Counted from the stretch's first letter, positions 9,474 to 19,035 are shown. The stretch: 64,000 bases of DNA from Rhizobiales bacterium SYSU XM002 (GCA_009846685.1 VWVY01000006.1:124001-188000), one strand, 5' to 3'. The notes: generated by a model from the letters alone, not told the origin. Numbers and translations: made by a program.

Positions 9474-10447
9474 GCCTGGCTCCCCGTGAGACGGACGCGC
9501 GGATCGAGCGCGGAGTAAAGGATGTCGACGATGAGGTTGATGGTGACGAACAGCAGCACGACCACCATCACGTAGGCGACGATGAGCGGCCGATCGAGCC
9601 GCTGGATCGCTTCCAGCAGCAGCTTGCCCATCCCCGGCCAAGCGAAGATCGTTTCCGTGACGACCGAGAACGCGACAAGCGAACCGAACTCCAGCCCCAG
9701 CACGGTGACGATCGGGATGAGGATATTCTTGAGGATATGCACGCCAACGATGCGCGCGGGCGAAAGCCCCTTGGCGCGTGCGAACTTGACGTAATCCTGC
9801 AAGCTCGCCTCGCGGGCGCCGGAGCGGGTCAGCCGGATGACGAGGCTGACCTTGAGGAGCGCGAGGTTCACCGCCGGCAGGAACAGATGCTTCCAGCCAT
9901 CAAGCGTGAAGAGCGAAGTGCGGATGCCGAAAATCTCGACCGTTGTGCCCTGCCCGGTTGCCGGGAGCCATCCCAGCATCACCGAGAACAGCATGATGAG
10001 CATCAGCCCGACCCAGAAAGTCGGCAGCGAGAACCCGAGGATCGACGCCGCCATGATGCCGCGCGAAAGCGGATGATCCGGCTTCAGGCCCGCGAAAAGC
10101 CCCAGCGGAATGCCGATCACCACCGCCAGAACCAACGCCGCGAAGGCGAGTTCCATCGTCGCCGGCATCCGCTCCAGAATAAGTGTGATCGCGGATTCGC
10201 CATGCACGTAGGAACGGCCGAATTCGCCTTGCATCACATCCCCGAGGAATCGGAAGAACTGGATATAGGCCGGCTGGTCAAAACCGAATTCACGCCGCAC
10301 CTGTTCGATCTGTTCCTGCGTTGCGTCTCCCGGCACCATCATCCACACGGGATCGCCGATCACGTGGGTGCCGAAGAAGACGAGGACGACCATGGCGACG
10401 ATAACGACCAGCGCCTGCGCCAATCGTCGGATGATGAAGGCAAGCAT
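9470..10447 (-). CDS. ABC transporter permease (OppB/DppB type)
   Basis: This 325-residue inner-membrane permease begins MLAFIIRRLAQALVV, the typical OppB/DppB opening of a single membrane helix followed by a long periplasmic loop with a GDPVWMMVPGDAT-like stretch. A BPD_transp_1 domain of five helices follows, with the EAA loop at VKFARAKGLSPARIVG. It sits about 80 bases after the binding-protein gene and overlaps the next permease by four bases. It forms the translocation pore with the OppC-type subunit. Confidence 0.9.
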   Translation of the reverse strand: MLAFIIRRLAQALVVIVAMVVLVFFGTHVIGDPVWMMVPGDATQEQIEQVRREFGFDQPAYIQFFRFLGDVMQGEFGRSYVHGESAITLILERMPATMELAFAALVLAVVIGIPLGLFAGLKPDHPLSRGIMAASILGFSLPTFWVGLMLIMLFSVMLGWLPATGQGTTVEIFGIRTSLFTLDGWKHLFLPAVNLALLKVSLVIRLTRSGAREASLQDYVKFARAKGLSPARIVGVHILKNILIPIVTVLGLEFGSLVAFSVVTETIFAWPGMGKLLLEAIQRLDRPLIVAYVMVVVLLFVTINLIVDILYSALDPRVRLTGSQA

Positions 10448-10526
10448 CAGGCTCTCCCGGACATGGGCAGCGGCATCAGCAGGAAAAACGGGAGCGGCGT
10501 CTCGCCGCCCCCGGGTCCGGCACGGA

Positions 10527-12110
10527 TTATGGCCGCACCGACATGGCCAGCGTGTATTCGTCCGTACGCGGTTCGACCTTCAGACCCTTCTTCGCCGCCC
10601 AGGTGTTCTTCTGGTAGTGGATCGGGATCAGGCCGACATCGTTCATCGCGAGCTCCGAAGCCGCAGCAAGCAGCGCCGCCCGCTTGTCGGCATCGACGGT
10701 CGCGAACGCCTTGCTGATGAGAGCGTCGAGTTCCGCGTTGGAATAGCGACCGCGGTTGGCAGAACCGCTGCCCGCCTTCGGATCGTTCGTGCCGAGGAGC
10801 GCGCGCAGTGAATCACCGGGCTCGCCCGTGCCCGCGCTCCATCCCGCGAGGATCATCGAGAACTCGGGCGTCTTGTCCGGCCCGCCACTCGAAGCACGCG
10901 AGAAGAACACCGACGGCGGCATGGTCTCCACGCCGGTCTCGATCCCGATACGGGTGAACATCTGCGCGACCGCCTCGATGATCTTGGTATCGTTGGTGTA
11001 GCGGCCGTTCGGGCCGTGGATCGTCAGCTTGAAGCCGTTCGGATAGCCGGCTTCCGTCAGGAGCTTCTTGGCGCCGTTGACGTCATAGGCGACCGGCTTG
11101 AGGTTCTTCGACGTGCCGGCATAGGTGTCAGGGAGAAGCTGGCTCGCCGGCGTCGCTTCGCCCTCCATGATGCGGTCGACGATCGCGGGGCGATTGATCG
11201 CCATCGACAGCGCCTGCCGGACCTTGAGGTTGTTGAGCGGATTTGGAATATCGGCGCCGTCCTTGCCCTTGATGAAGGGCGATGCTTCCTTCCGCAGTCG
11301 GTCGAGGTGGAGGTAGATGACGCGGTTCGAGAATTCGCTCGACAGCGAGACCTTTGGCTCCTTCGCGAGCTTCTGCGCATCGGCGGTCGGCACGCCTTCG
11401 ATCACATCGACACCACCGGAGAGCAGGGCCGCCACCCGCGTCGGGTCGGACTTGATGAACTTGAAGGTCACCGTCGCCCAGGGCTCCTTGGCGCCCCAGT
11501 AGGCATCGTTGCGTTTCACGACCATCCGGTCGCCCGGCACGAACTCGACGAACTGGTATGGCCCGGTGCCCACCGTGCCCTTGCCGGCATTGAGGTCCTG
11601 CGTCGTCACATCCTTCGCCGCCTTGGCCGACATGATCTCGATCTGCGCGAGGTGGTTCAGCATCAAGGCTTCGGGTTTCACGGTCTTGATTCGGATCGTG
11701 TGATCGTCGACCTTCTCGATGTATTTGCCGCGCACATAGCTCGTTTTCGGCGCCGGCGACTTCGGCACATTCGGCACGCGCTCGAACGAGAAAATCACGT
11801 CATCGGCCGTGAACGGTGTGCCGTCATGGAACTTGACGTTCTTGCGCAGCTTGAATTCCCAAGTGAGGTCATCGACCGTCTTCCAGGATTCCGCCAGGCC
11901 CGGATGCATTGCCTGAAGCCTGTCCATCGTGACGAGCGTATCGAAGATATGCCGCGCAACCGCGTTGTTCGGCGTCAGGTTGTGATAGTGCGGGTCGGCC
12001 GCGCTCGGCTCGGAGGAAAGCGCGATCTTCAGTTCCTGCGCGCTGAGCATGGCCGGCGCCGTCAGTGCCGTCGCCAAGGCCAGTGTTACGGTTTTCAGCG
12101 TTTTACGCAT
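10527..12110 (-). CDS. ABC transporter substrate-binding protein, family 5 (OppA/DppA type)
   Basis: This 527-residue periplasmic protein leads the transporter operon. A signal peptide covers about residues 1-24 (cleavage near LSAQE). The SBP_bac_5 domain fills the rest, with the family landmarks EPSAADPHYHN, KFHDGTPFTADDVIFSFER and VRQALSMAINRPAIVDRI. The ATG at 12110 follows a GGGAGA Shine-Dalgarno and gives a good signal peptide; the upstream open frame is non-coding. Family members bind peptides but also opines, glutathione, nickel or guanidino compounds, so the ligand is open. A divergent LysR gene starts 174 bases away and probably regulates it. Confidence 0.9.
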   Translation of the reverse strand: MRKTLKTVTLALATALTAPAMLSAQELKIALSSEPSAADPHYHNLTPNNAVARHIFDTLVTMDRLQAMHPGLAESWKTVDDLTWEFKLRKNVKFHDGTPFTADDVIFSFERVPNVPKSPAPKTSYVRGKYIEKVDDHTIRIKTVKPEALMLNHLAQIEIMSAKAAKDVTTQDLNAGKGTVGTGPYQFVEFVPGDRMVVKRNDAYWGAKEPWATVTFKFIKSDPTRVAALLSGGVDVIEGVPTADAQKLAKEPKVSLSSEFSNRVIYLHLDRLRKEASPFIKGKDGADIPNPLNNLKVRQALSMAINRPAIVDRIMEGEATPASQLLPDTYAGTSKNLKPVAYDVNGAKKLLTEAGYPNGFKLTIHGPNGRYTNDTKIIEAVAQMFTRIGIETGVETMPPSVFFSRASSGGPDKTPEFSMILAGWSAGTGEPGDSLRALLGTNDPKAGSGSANRGRYSNAELDALISKAFATVDADKRAALLAAASELAMNDVGLIPIHYQKNTWAAKKGLKVEPRTDEYTLAMSVRP

Positions 12111-12214
12111 GTTGGTCTCCCGGTTTTCGTTCGATCGGATTTCTCTGCCCCGTCGCGTGCAGGACGGCATCTTGGCGACAAGCACCCCGGATGCCAATGC
12201 CCATACGCATCGAA

Positions 12215-12242
12215 AGTATGATGACACTAGTATTCATATCAA
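12215..12242 (-). promoter_or_regulatory. candidate promoter of the peptide ABC transporter operon with overlapping inverted repeat
   Basis: On the minus strand TTGATA (12242-12237) and CATACT (12220-12215) are separated by 16 bases, a plausible sigma70 promoter for the binding-protein gene. The region is strikingly AT-rich for this genome. An inverted repeat, ATGACA at 12221-12226 and TGTCAT at 12247-12252, brackets the -35 element and may be the site of the divergent LysR regulator. This is inference from spacing and symmetry only. Confidence 0.45.
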
Positions 12243-12284
12243 TTATTGTCATTTAAATCTGCATAACCAAAAAGGCATAATCCT

Positions 12285-13226
12285 ATGCAGGAAATGCGGG
12301 AACCGTCGGAACGCCGCCCGACCCTGCGCGAGCTCGAAGTGCTCCGAACCTTGATCGCTTACGGCAAGGCGACCGCCGCCGCGCGCAAGCTCGGCATTTC
12401 CCAGCCTGCCGTTTCGCGCGCGATCCACCAACTGGAGAAGCGCACCGGGCTGACGCTGTTCCGCCGCGAGGGTGGGCGCCTCGTGCCCACCGCTGATGCA
12501 CTGGCCCTGCACAAGGAGAGCGAGGCGATTTTCCTGACGTTCGATCGGTTGGAGCGCGTCCGCTGGCGACCGGAGGAGGCGCGCCCTACCCTTCGTTTCG
12601 GGGCACCGCCAACTCTCGCGCAGTGGTTCTTCAATCATCTGCTTGCGGATTTTTCGCGCAGTGAGCCCGATACGCGCATCTACGTCGAGATCGGCTCAGG
12701 CCAGAGCGTGCTGTCGATGGTAGCGAACGGCGACATGGATCTCGGTGTCGTCGATGCGCTGCAGGCGCATATCGGCGTGCAATACAACGTCTTCCGGTCA
12801 TCTTACGCCCACGCGATCGTGCCGCGGAACTCCCCTCTCGCGGACGAGCCGGAAATCACGCCGCGCCACCTCGACGATGTTCCCTTCGTCGCGCTGCTGC
12901 GGCGCTTCCCCACCCGAACACAACTCGACAGGCTGTTTCTCGGTGCAAACGTTTCACCGCGCATCGTGATCGAAGTCTCGACAGCGGGGGCCGCATACGA
13001 GTTCGTCCGAGCCGGCGTCGGCATTGCGATCACCAATCCGTTCCCGATGAGCCTCCGGCAGGACGATGATGTGAGGCTCATTCCCTTCCGCCCCGCCATT
13101 GCCTATGAAACCTCCTTCGTGCTTCCTTCGCTGACGCCGCCTTCGCCTGTCGCGCGCCGATTCATCGATTTCGTGCTCGAACGACAACCCGAAGACGGCT
13201 ATTCGCAAGCCATCCGGGCAAAGTGA
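12285..13226 (+). CDS. LysR family transcriptional regulator
   Basis: This 313-residue regulator has an N-terminal winged helix-turn-helix (about residues 12-70) with TAAARKLGISQPAVSRAIHQ as the recognition region, and a LysR substrate-binding domain from about 95 onward. It is divergent from the peptide ABC transporter operon and is followed after six bases by an alpha/beta hydrolase gene. It therefore most likely controls transport and breakdown of one compound in response to that compound or a derivative. The ATG is preceded by AAAAAGG. Confidence 0.9.
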   Translation: MQEMREPSERRPTLRELEVLRTLIAYGKATAAARKLGISQPAVSRAIHQLEKRTGLTLFRREGGRLVPTADALALHKESEAIFLTFDRLERVRWRPEEARPTLRFGAPPTLAQWFFNHLLADFSRSEPDTRIYVEIGSGQSVLSMVANGDMDLGVVDALQAHIGVQYNVFRSSYAHAIVPRNSPLADEPEITPRHLDDVPFVALLRRFPTRTQLDRLFLGANVSPRIVIEVSTAGAAYEFVRAGVGIAITNPFPMSLRQDDDVRLIPFRPAIAYETSFVLPSLTPPSPVARRFIDFVLERQPEDGYSQAIRAK

Positions 13227-13232
13227 GCCGTC

Positions 13233-14057
13233 ATGCCTCTCGATCTTGAAGCGGAATACAACAACCGGGCCCGCGTGCCGGAACATCCGGCGATCATGTC
13301 CGGCTGGGCGCGCGATGCCGCCGCCTACCGCGCGGCGCAGGCTCATGACGCGGATGTCGCTTATGGGTCCTTGAGGCGCGAAAAGTACGATTTCTTTCCT
13401 GCCGGCGCGGACGCCCCGATCGTCCTCTTCATCCACGGCGGCTATTGGCAGGCGCTCGACAAGTCGTTTTTCAGCCATATCGCCAAGGGGCCGAATACGC
13501 TGGGGATCGCCGTCGCGGTGATGAGCTACGATCTCTGCCCGGAGGTGACGCTCGCGCGCATTGTCGATCAGGTCCGTGCCTGCGCGCTGGCACTTTGGCG
13601 ACAAACCGGTCGCAGGGTCACGGCTTGCGGCCATTCCGCCGGCGGCCATCTCACGGCGATGTTGCTGGCAACCAACTGGAAGGCGCTCGACCCCGCCGCG
13701 CCAGCCGATCTCGTCAGCGCCGGGCTCGCGATTTCCGGCCTCTTCGACCTGCCGCCGCTGGTACCGACCTCCGTGAACCTCAAGCTGGGGCTGGACGAAG
13801 CGGAAGCGAAACGCCTCTCACCCGCATTCATGCACCCGAATGCGGGCACGCGCCTGATCGCCGCAGTCGGCGGTGATGAGAGCGGCGAATACCTTCGTCA
13901 ATCGCGCCTCATTGCCGAAAACTGGACACCGCTTGGCTGCGCGACCCGCGATCACCCTCTCGCCGGCGAGAACCATTTCACCGTGATCGCCAGCCTCGCC
14001 GAAGCAAATGGCGAACTCACAGGAATGCTCTCCGATCTCGTCAGGCCCGGCCCTTGA
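13233..14057 (+). CDS. alpha/beta hydrolase, kynurenine formamidase-like
   Basis: This 274-residue hydrolase has the oxyanion motif HGGYW (68-72) of the esterase/kynurenine-formamidase (BD-FAE) branch, a nucleophile Ser135 in GHSAGG, and a likely catalytic His in GENHFTV near residue 250. HGGxW is typical of arylformamidases that hydrolyse N-formylkynurenine, but the same fold also covers other amide and ester substrates. No kynurenine pathway gene is nearby. It follows the LysR gene by six bases and overlaps the convergent agmatinase-like gene by 17 bases at the 3' ends, so it more likely acts with the transporter and the ureohydrolase. Confidence 0.75.
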   Translation: MPLDLEAEYNNRARVPEHPAIMSGWARDAAAYRAAQAHDADVAYGSLRREKYDFFPAGADAPIVLFIHGGYWQALDKSFFSHIAKGPNTLGIAVAVMSYDLCPEVTLARIVDQVRACALALWRQTGRRVTACGHSAGGHLTAMLLATNWKALDPAAPADLVSAGLAISGLFDLPPLVPTSVNLKLGLDEAEAKRLSPAFMHPNAGTRLIAAVGGDESGEYLRQSRLIAENWTPLGCATRDHPLAGENHFTVIASLAEANGELTGMLSDLVRPGP

Positions 14058-15084
14058 TCGCCAGCGCGACGACGCTGACAATCTCGAACAACATCTGCGC
14101 CCCGGCTTGCGCGGTATTGGTCGTCGCATCGTATTGCGGGGCCACCTCGACGACATCGCCGCCGATGATATCGAGCCCCGCCGCGCCTCGGATCAGCGCC
14201 ATGGCCTCGCGCGAAGAAATCCCACCCACTTCCGGCGTGCCGGTTCCCGGCGCGAAAGCGGGGTCGAGACTGTCGATATCGAAGGAGAGATAGGTTGGGC
14301 CGTCGCCTACCACCTCCCGCATCCGCGCGATCGCGGCATCGACACCCATCCGCATGAATTCCTCGGCGTGGATGACTGTCATCCCGCTCTCGTAGGAGAA
14401 CTCCCAGAGGTATTCGGCGTTGCCGCGAATGCCGATCTGGATCACCCGCTCGGGATCGAGCACGCCCTGTAACACGGCCTCCCGGAACGGTCCGCCGTGG
14501 TGGAACTTGGTATCCTCGAAGGGTCCGCCCGTGTCGCAATGCGCGTCGATATGGATCATGCCCACGGGGCGCTTGCGTCCTAAAGCCTTGAGGATCGGTA
14601 GCGTCATCGAATGATCGCCACCGACCGAGACAGGGCGCAGGCCGGCATCCGCGATCACGTCGAAATAGGTTTCGATGTCGGCGTGGCAATCTGCCAGGGA
14701 ATAACGCGAACGGAACGGGATATCGCCGATATCCGCCACGCCCACTTCCGCGACCGGTACGATGCGGTGGACTTCATGATAGGGCCCGACGCGCTCGACC
14801 TGCCGGACCGCGCGCGGGCCGAGCCGCGATCCGGCCCGGTTCGAGACACCGAGGTCCATCGGCACGCCGACGAGCGGGATATCGATGCCCGAGAACGCCC
14901 GCTTCGCATGGGCTTCAAGCCGCATCGGCGCGTCGAGGAAGGTGGAGATGCCCTCGAAGGGCTTGAAGCGGCGCGTGCCGGTGAAGAGAAGGTCGGTTAC
15001 CTTCCGGAAGACCGGGTCTTTGACGTCCGCCGCGCCGGTTCCGCTGAACCTCTGGCGCAAGGCCTCGAGTTTTTTCGCATCCAT
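14041..15084 (-). CDS. speB: agmatinase/ureohydrolase family enzyme
   Basis: This 347-residue enzyme belongs to the arginase/agmatinase/formimidoylglutamase superfamily, which splits guanidino compounds into an amine and urea with a dinuclear Mn centre. Metal-ligand motifs are all present: GGDHS with His158, DAHCD with Asp180/His182/Asp184, and SFDIDSLDP. The N-terminal extension of ~60 residues is longer than in E. coli SpeB and fits proteobacterial agmatinase paralogues, some of which act on guanidinobutyrate or guanidinopropionate. Its 3' end overlaps the hydrolase gene by 17 bases. The adjacent peptide-type transporter suggests catabolism of an imported guanidino compound, so the symbol names only the family. 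Confidence 0.8.
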   Translation of the reverse strand: MDAKKLEALRQRFSGTGAADVKDPVFRKVTDLLFTGTRRFKPFEGISTFLDAPMRLEAHAKRAFSGIDIPLVGVPMDLGVSNRAGSRLGPRAVRQVERVGPYHEVHRIVPVAEVGVADIGDIPFRSRYSLADCHADIETYFDVIADAGLRPVSVGGDHSMTLPILKALGRKRPVGMIHIDAHCDTGGPFEDTKFHHGGPFREAVLQGVLDPERVIQIGIRGNAEYLWEFSYESGMTVIHAEEFMRMGVDAAIARMREVVGDGPTYLSFDIDSLDPAFAPGTGTPEVGGISSREAMALIRGAAGLDIIGGDVVEVAPQYDATTNTAQAGAQMLFEIVSVVALAIKGRA

Positions 15085-15146
15085 GTTCGCCTCCCGCGAA
15101 TCCCTGGAGGCGAGAGTGGCAACCGCTCAGAAAAAGCGCAACACCA

Positions 15147-17090
15147 CTAGACCGTCACCTGCGCGCCAAGTTCCACCACGCGGCCGGAGGGGATGTGGAA
15201 GAAGTCGGTCGCATTGGCTGCCGTACGCGACAGGAAAATGAAGAGGTTGTCCTGCCAGAGCGGCATACCCGATGTAGCGGCGGCCTTGATCGTGCGTTTA
15301 CCGAGGAAGAACGAGGTCTGCATGATGTCGAAGTCGAGACCGCGTCGACGCGCGAGCGCAAGGAAATGCGGCACACGTGGGCTTTCCATATAGCCGACGT
15401 TGACGCGGATACGCTTCACATCCTCGGAGAGGTCGTCGACCACCAGTTTGTCGGCATCGGGCACGCGCGGCGCATCCGCTGTCTTGATGGTCATGACGAT
15501 ATTGCGCTTATGCAGCACCTTGTTGTGCTTGAGGTTGTGCAGCAGCGCGCCCGGTGCGGTATCGGGGTCGGAGGAGAGGAACACGGCCGTTCCGGCCACG
15601 CGGACGGGCTTGGATTTCTCGAGCATCTTGATGAGATCGGCCAGCGGCACGGAATCGCGCCGGGACTTCTCATAGACGATGCGCGTGCCGCGCACCCAGG
15701 TCCACATCATCACGATCAGCATCGCGCCGAAGAGGAGCGGCATATAGGCGCCCTCGGGAATCTTGAGGCAGTTCGCGCCGAAGAAGATGAGGTCGATCGC
15801 GAGGAACGGAATGCCGAACAGTGCCACACGCCAGCCCTGCCATTTCCAGACATGGAGCGCGACGATGAAGAACAGGCCTGTGTCGGCCAGCATCGCACCG
15901 GTCACGGCAATGCCATAGGCCGAGGCGAGCGAGGAGGAGGTCTTGAACGCCAGCACCAGCGCGATGACGCCGACAGCCAGCATCCGATTGACCTGCGGAA
16001 TGTAGATCTGGCCGAGCGTCGTTTCGGAGGTGTGGCGAATGTCGATGCGCGGCAGGAGACCGAGCTGCACCGCCTGCTGCGTCAGCGAGAAGGCGCCAGT
16101 GATGACCGCCTGGCTAGCGATGATCGTCGCAAGGCCCGAGAGGATGACGAGCGGCAGGACCGCCCATTCCGGCGCCATCAGGAAGAACGGATCGGCGATC
16201 ACGCGCGCATCGCCGATGTATTTCAGCACGAACGCGCCCTGCCCGAGATAGTTGAGCGTGAGACACGGAAAGACGAAGAACAGCCAGGCAGCGCGGATCG
16301 GGAAGCGGCCGAAATGACCCATATCGGCGTAAAGCGCTTCGGCGCCGGTGACGGCAAGGAACACCGAACCCAGCACCAGAAGACCGATCACGCCGTGTCC
16401 GGCGACAAAATTGATCGCGTAATACGGGTTGAAAGCGGCGAGAATGCCGAGATCGTCCGAGATATGGATGATGCCGAGCAGCGCCAGCACCGAGAACCAG
16501 ATCACCATGATCGGGCCGAAGAAGCTCGCGACCCGCTCCGTCCCGCGGCTTTGAACGAAGAAAAGCCCGAGCAGGATTGTAATCGCGAGCAGGATCACAT
16601 TCCACTGATCGGCGAAGACGGGTGTCACCAGCTTAAGCCCCTCGACCGCCGAGAGGACCGAAATTGCCGGGGTGATGATCGAGTCGCCGTAAAATAGCGC
16701 GGCGCCCAGCACTCCGAGAAAGAAGATCGGCAGAGACCGGCGGCCGACGGCCTGCTGCGCCAGCGCCATCAGCGAGAGTGTGCCGCCCTCGCCCTTGTTG
16801 TCCGCACGCATGATGAAGACGACGTATTTGAGCGTGACGACAATCACCACCGCCCAGATCAGCAGAGAGACGATGCCGATCACCTCCGACCGGACGAGCC
16901 CGTCCTTCGCGGCGTGATGGATCGATTCCTTGAGCGCATAGAGCGGCGAGGTGCCGATATCGCCATAGACGACACCGACAGAGCCAACGGCCAACGCGAG
17001 ATTGCGCCCGAAACCCTTTGGTTCGTGCCCGTGACCTTGCACGACCGACTCAGCATCGGATGACGAAAGGGGGCTACCGGAATGCGACAT
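15147..17090 (-). CDS. kup: KUP-type potassium:proton symporter
   Basis: This 647-residue inner-membrane protein takes up K+ with protons. It begins with a ~25-residue cytoplasmic tail, then the KUP hallmark VGVVYGDIGTSPLYALKE, about twelve membrane helices to roughly residue 465, and a soluble C-terminal domain (about 490-647). Further family motifs include GGTLSLMALAQ and FYGDSIITPAISVL. The ATG at 17090 follows TTGGAGCTCT; an in-frame TTG six codons upstream is less likely because it lies inside that Shine-Dalgarno region. It stands alone with no partner genes. Confidence 0.92.
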   Translation of the reverse strand: MSHSGSPLSSSDAESVVQGHGHEPKGFGRNLALAVGSVGVVYGDIGTSPLYALKESIHHAAKDGLVRSEVIGIVSLLIWAVVIVVTLKYVVFIMRADNKGEGGTLSLMALAQQAVGRRSLPIFFLGVLGAALFYGDSIITPAISVLSAVEGLKLVTPVFADQWNVILLAITILLGLFFVQSRGTERVASFFGPIMVIWFSVLALLGIIHISDDLGILAAFNPYYAINFVAGHGVIGLLVLGSVFLAVTGAEALYADMGHFGRFPIRAAWLFFVFPCLTLNYLGQGAFVLKYIGDARVIADPFFLMAPEWAVLPLVILSGLATIIASQAVITGAFSLTQQAVQLGLLPRIDIRHTSETTLGQIYIPQVNRMLAVGVIALVLAFKTSSSLASAYGIAVTGAMLADTGLFFIVALHVWKWQGWRVALFGIPFLAIDLIFFGANCLKIPEGAYMPLLFGAMLIVMMWTWVRGTRIVYEKSRRDSVPLADLIKMLEKSKPVRVAGTAVFLSSDPDTAPGALLHNLKHNKVLHKRNIVMTIKTADAPRVPDADKLVVDDLSEDVKRIRVNVGYMESPRVPHFLALARRRGLDFDIMQTSFFLGKRTIKAAATSGMPLWQDNLFIFLSRTAANATDFFHIPSGRVVELGAQVTV

Positions 17091-17422
17091 GATAGAGCTC
17101 CAACGCAACGCCCGCTTCGGGGTTGCAGCTTCCCGCGCCTGAACCGCTCCAGATCTTCACCGTCCACCACAAGATAGGGGGCGGGAGCGGCGGGCTTATA
17201 CACTGATCCCGATGCAGCGAATAGCCATGAATTCGCCAAATTTTGCACAGCAGCAACCGGGCAACACCGTCGGGGCTGCGATGAGACGCCAGCCTTGCCA
17301 ACAAGAGACTGGAAAGCCTCGCCTCTTTCGCATAAACGGGCTTTCTCGAATGTCGGCGGCAGCCGGCGACCCGGCTGTGGATACCGGTATGCAACCCGGC
17401 CGGATCTCAGGAGATGTGAAGC
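17091..17422. other. kup-leuC divergent intergenic region
   Basis: These 332 bases separate divergent kup and leuC. No credible gene is seen. Near leuC there is a perfect 10-base palindrome, ATACCGGTAT at 17381-17390, and a small hairpin AGCCGG-CGAC-CCGGCT at 17361-17376, followed by the leuC Shine-Dalgarno CAGGAGAT. I saw no convincing leucine-rich leader peptide or terminator/antiterminator pair, so attenuation is not supported. Confidence 0.4.
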
Positions 17423-18832
17423 ATGAGCGCGCCCAAGACCCTTTACGACAAGATTTTCGACGATCACGTGGTCGATCGTCAGGCGGATGGGACGTGCCTG
17501 CTCTATATTGACCGCCACCTCGTCCACGAAGTCACCTCGCCGCAGGCGTTCGAAGGCCTGCGCATGACCAATCGCAAGGTCCGCGCGCCGGAAAAGACCC
17601 TCGCCGTGGTGGATCACAACGTGCCGACCTCGGATCGCTCGAAGGGCATCCAGGAAGAGGAAAGCCGCATCCAGGTCGAGACGCTGGCGAAGAACGCCGC
17701 CGATTTCGGCATCGAATACTACTCCGAGCGCGACAAGCGACAGGGCGTCGTCCACGTCATCGGGCCGGAGCAGGGCTTTACGCTGCCGGGCACGACGATC
17801 GTCTGCGGCGACAGCCACACCTCGACGCATGGCGCCTTCGGCGCGCTTGCGCATGGCATCGGCACCTCCGAGGTCGAGCATGTGCTGGCGACCCAGACGC
17901 TGATCCAGAAGAAGGCCAAAAACATGCTCATCCAGGTGGATGGCACGTTGCAGAACGGCGTCACCGGCAAGGATATCGCGCTCGCGATCATCGGCGAGAT
18001 CGGCACCGCCGGCGGCACCGGCTCGGTGATGGAATACGCCGGATCGGCGATCCGCGAACTGACGATGGAAGGCCGCATGACGGTCTGCAACATGTCGATC
18101 GAAGGCGGCGCGCGCGCCGGTCTCGTCGCACCGGATGAGAAAACCTACGCCTATCTCGCAGGCCGCCCGAAGGCGCCGCAGGGGGCGAACTGGGATGCCG
18201 CCCGCCGCTACTGGGATACGCTGAACACGGACGAGGGCGCGCATTTCGACCGCATCGTGAAGCTCGACGCCAACAACCTGCCGCCGATCGTCTCCTGGGG
18301 CACCTCGCCAGAGGATGTCGTCTCGGTCAACGGCATCGTGCCGGACCCGTCCGCGATCGCTGACGAGGTGAAGCGTGAATCGAAAATCCGTGCGCTTTCC
18401 TACATGGGCCTTACCGCCGGCACGAAGATGACCGACATCGAACTCGACGTCGTCTGGATCGGCTCCTGCACCAACGGCCGCATCGAGGATCTGCGCGCCG
18501 CCGCCGATATCCTCAAGGGCAAGAAGATCTCGGATCGCCTCGCCTACATGATGGTTGTGCCGGGTTCGGGCCTCGTAAAGGAACAGGCGGAAGCGGAAGG
18601 TCTCGACAAGATCTTCATCGAGGCCGGCGCGCAGTGGCGCGAGCCGGGCTGCTCGATGTGCCTGGGCATGAACCCGGATCAGCTCCTGCCGGGCCAGCGC
18701 TGCGCCTCGACCTCAAACCGCAATTTCGAGGGCCGTCAGGGCTTCAAGGGCCGCACGCACCTCGTTTCGCCGAAGATGGCCGCTGCCGCCGCGCTCGCCG
18801 GACGCTTCGTCGACGTGCGGACGATGAACTGA
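17423..18832 (+). CDS. leuC: 3-isopropylmalate dehydratase large subunit
   Basis: LeuC with LeuD isomerises 2- to 3-isopropylmalate in leucine synthesis. The 469-residue protein has normal length and the aconitase-family [4Fe-4S] ligands: a Cys in GSCTNGR and the CSMCLG pair near the C-terminus. [14 protein letters not shown] is also present. The start ATG follows AGGAGATG. Its TGA stop overlaps the ATG of a small membrane-protein gene (TGATG), and leuD follows two genes later, so the operon is probably leuC-small protein-zincin-leuD. Confidence 0.95.
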   Translation: MSAPKTLYDKIFDDHVVDRQADGTCLLYIDRHLVHEVTSPQAFEGLRMTNRKVRAPEKTLAVVDHNVPTSDRSKGIQEEESRIQVETLAKNAADFGIEYYSERDKRQGVVHVIGPEQGFTLPGTTIVCGDSHTSTHGAFGALAHGIGTSEVEHVLATQTLIQKKAKNMLIQVDGTLQNGVTGKDIALAIIGEIGTAGGTGSVMEYAGSAIRELTMEGRMTVCNMSIEGGARAGLVAPDEKTYAYLAGRPKAPQGANWDAARRYWDTLNTDEGAHFDRIVKLDANNLPPIVSWGTSPEDVVSVNGIVPDPSAIADEVKRESKIRALSYMGLTAGTKMTDIELDVVWIGSCTNGRIEDLRAAADILKGKKISDRLAYMMVVPGSGLVKEQAEAEGLDKIFIEAGAQWREPGCSMCLGMNPDQLLPGQRCASTSNRNFEGRQGFKGRTHLVSPKMAAAAALAGRFVDVRTMN

Positions 18833-19035
18833 TGACGGAGAAGCCCCCGCGTCACGACGATTCCGGGGGCTTCCTCTCCTCGAACCTCGCGCGCGCGGGC
18901 GAGCATTTCGCCGCGAAGGATCGCGAGGACGAGGACAACGTCACGCGTTGGGCGACGCGCATTGGCCGCATGCTTTCGCTTGTCGCCTTTATCGGCCTCG
19001 CATGGTATTTCGGCCATCAGTTGAAGTGGTGGTGA
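18832..19035 (+). CDS. small single-pass membrane protein of unknown function
   Basis: This 67-residue protein begins at an ATG sharing one base with the leuC stop, a TGATG arrangement that suggests translational coupling. The first ~45 residues are highly charged ([25 protein letters not shown]). One hydrophobic segment, MLSLVAFIGLAWYFG, lies near the C-terminus and ends in WW. I do not recognise a family. Its place between leuC and leuD suggests conservation in synteny rather than a role in leucine synthesis. Confidence 0.65.
   Translation: MTEKPPRHDDSGGFLSSNLARAGEHFAAKDREDEDNVTRWATRIGRMLSLVAFIGLAWYFGHQLKWW

Noticed and set aside
15195-16697. A 500-codon open frame antisense to kup.
   Set aside because: Highly polar, His/Arg/Glu-rich shadow of the kup coding frame with no domain.
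16880-18244. A 454-codon open frame antisense to leuC and covering the kup-leuC gap.
   Set aside because: The part over leuC is a shadow; the part in the gap has no Shine-Dalgarno or recognisable sequence.
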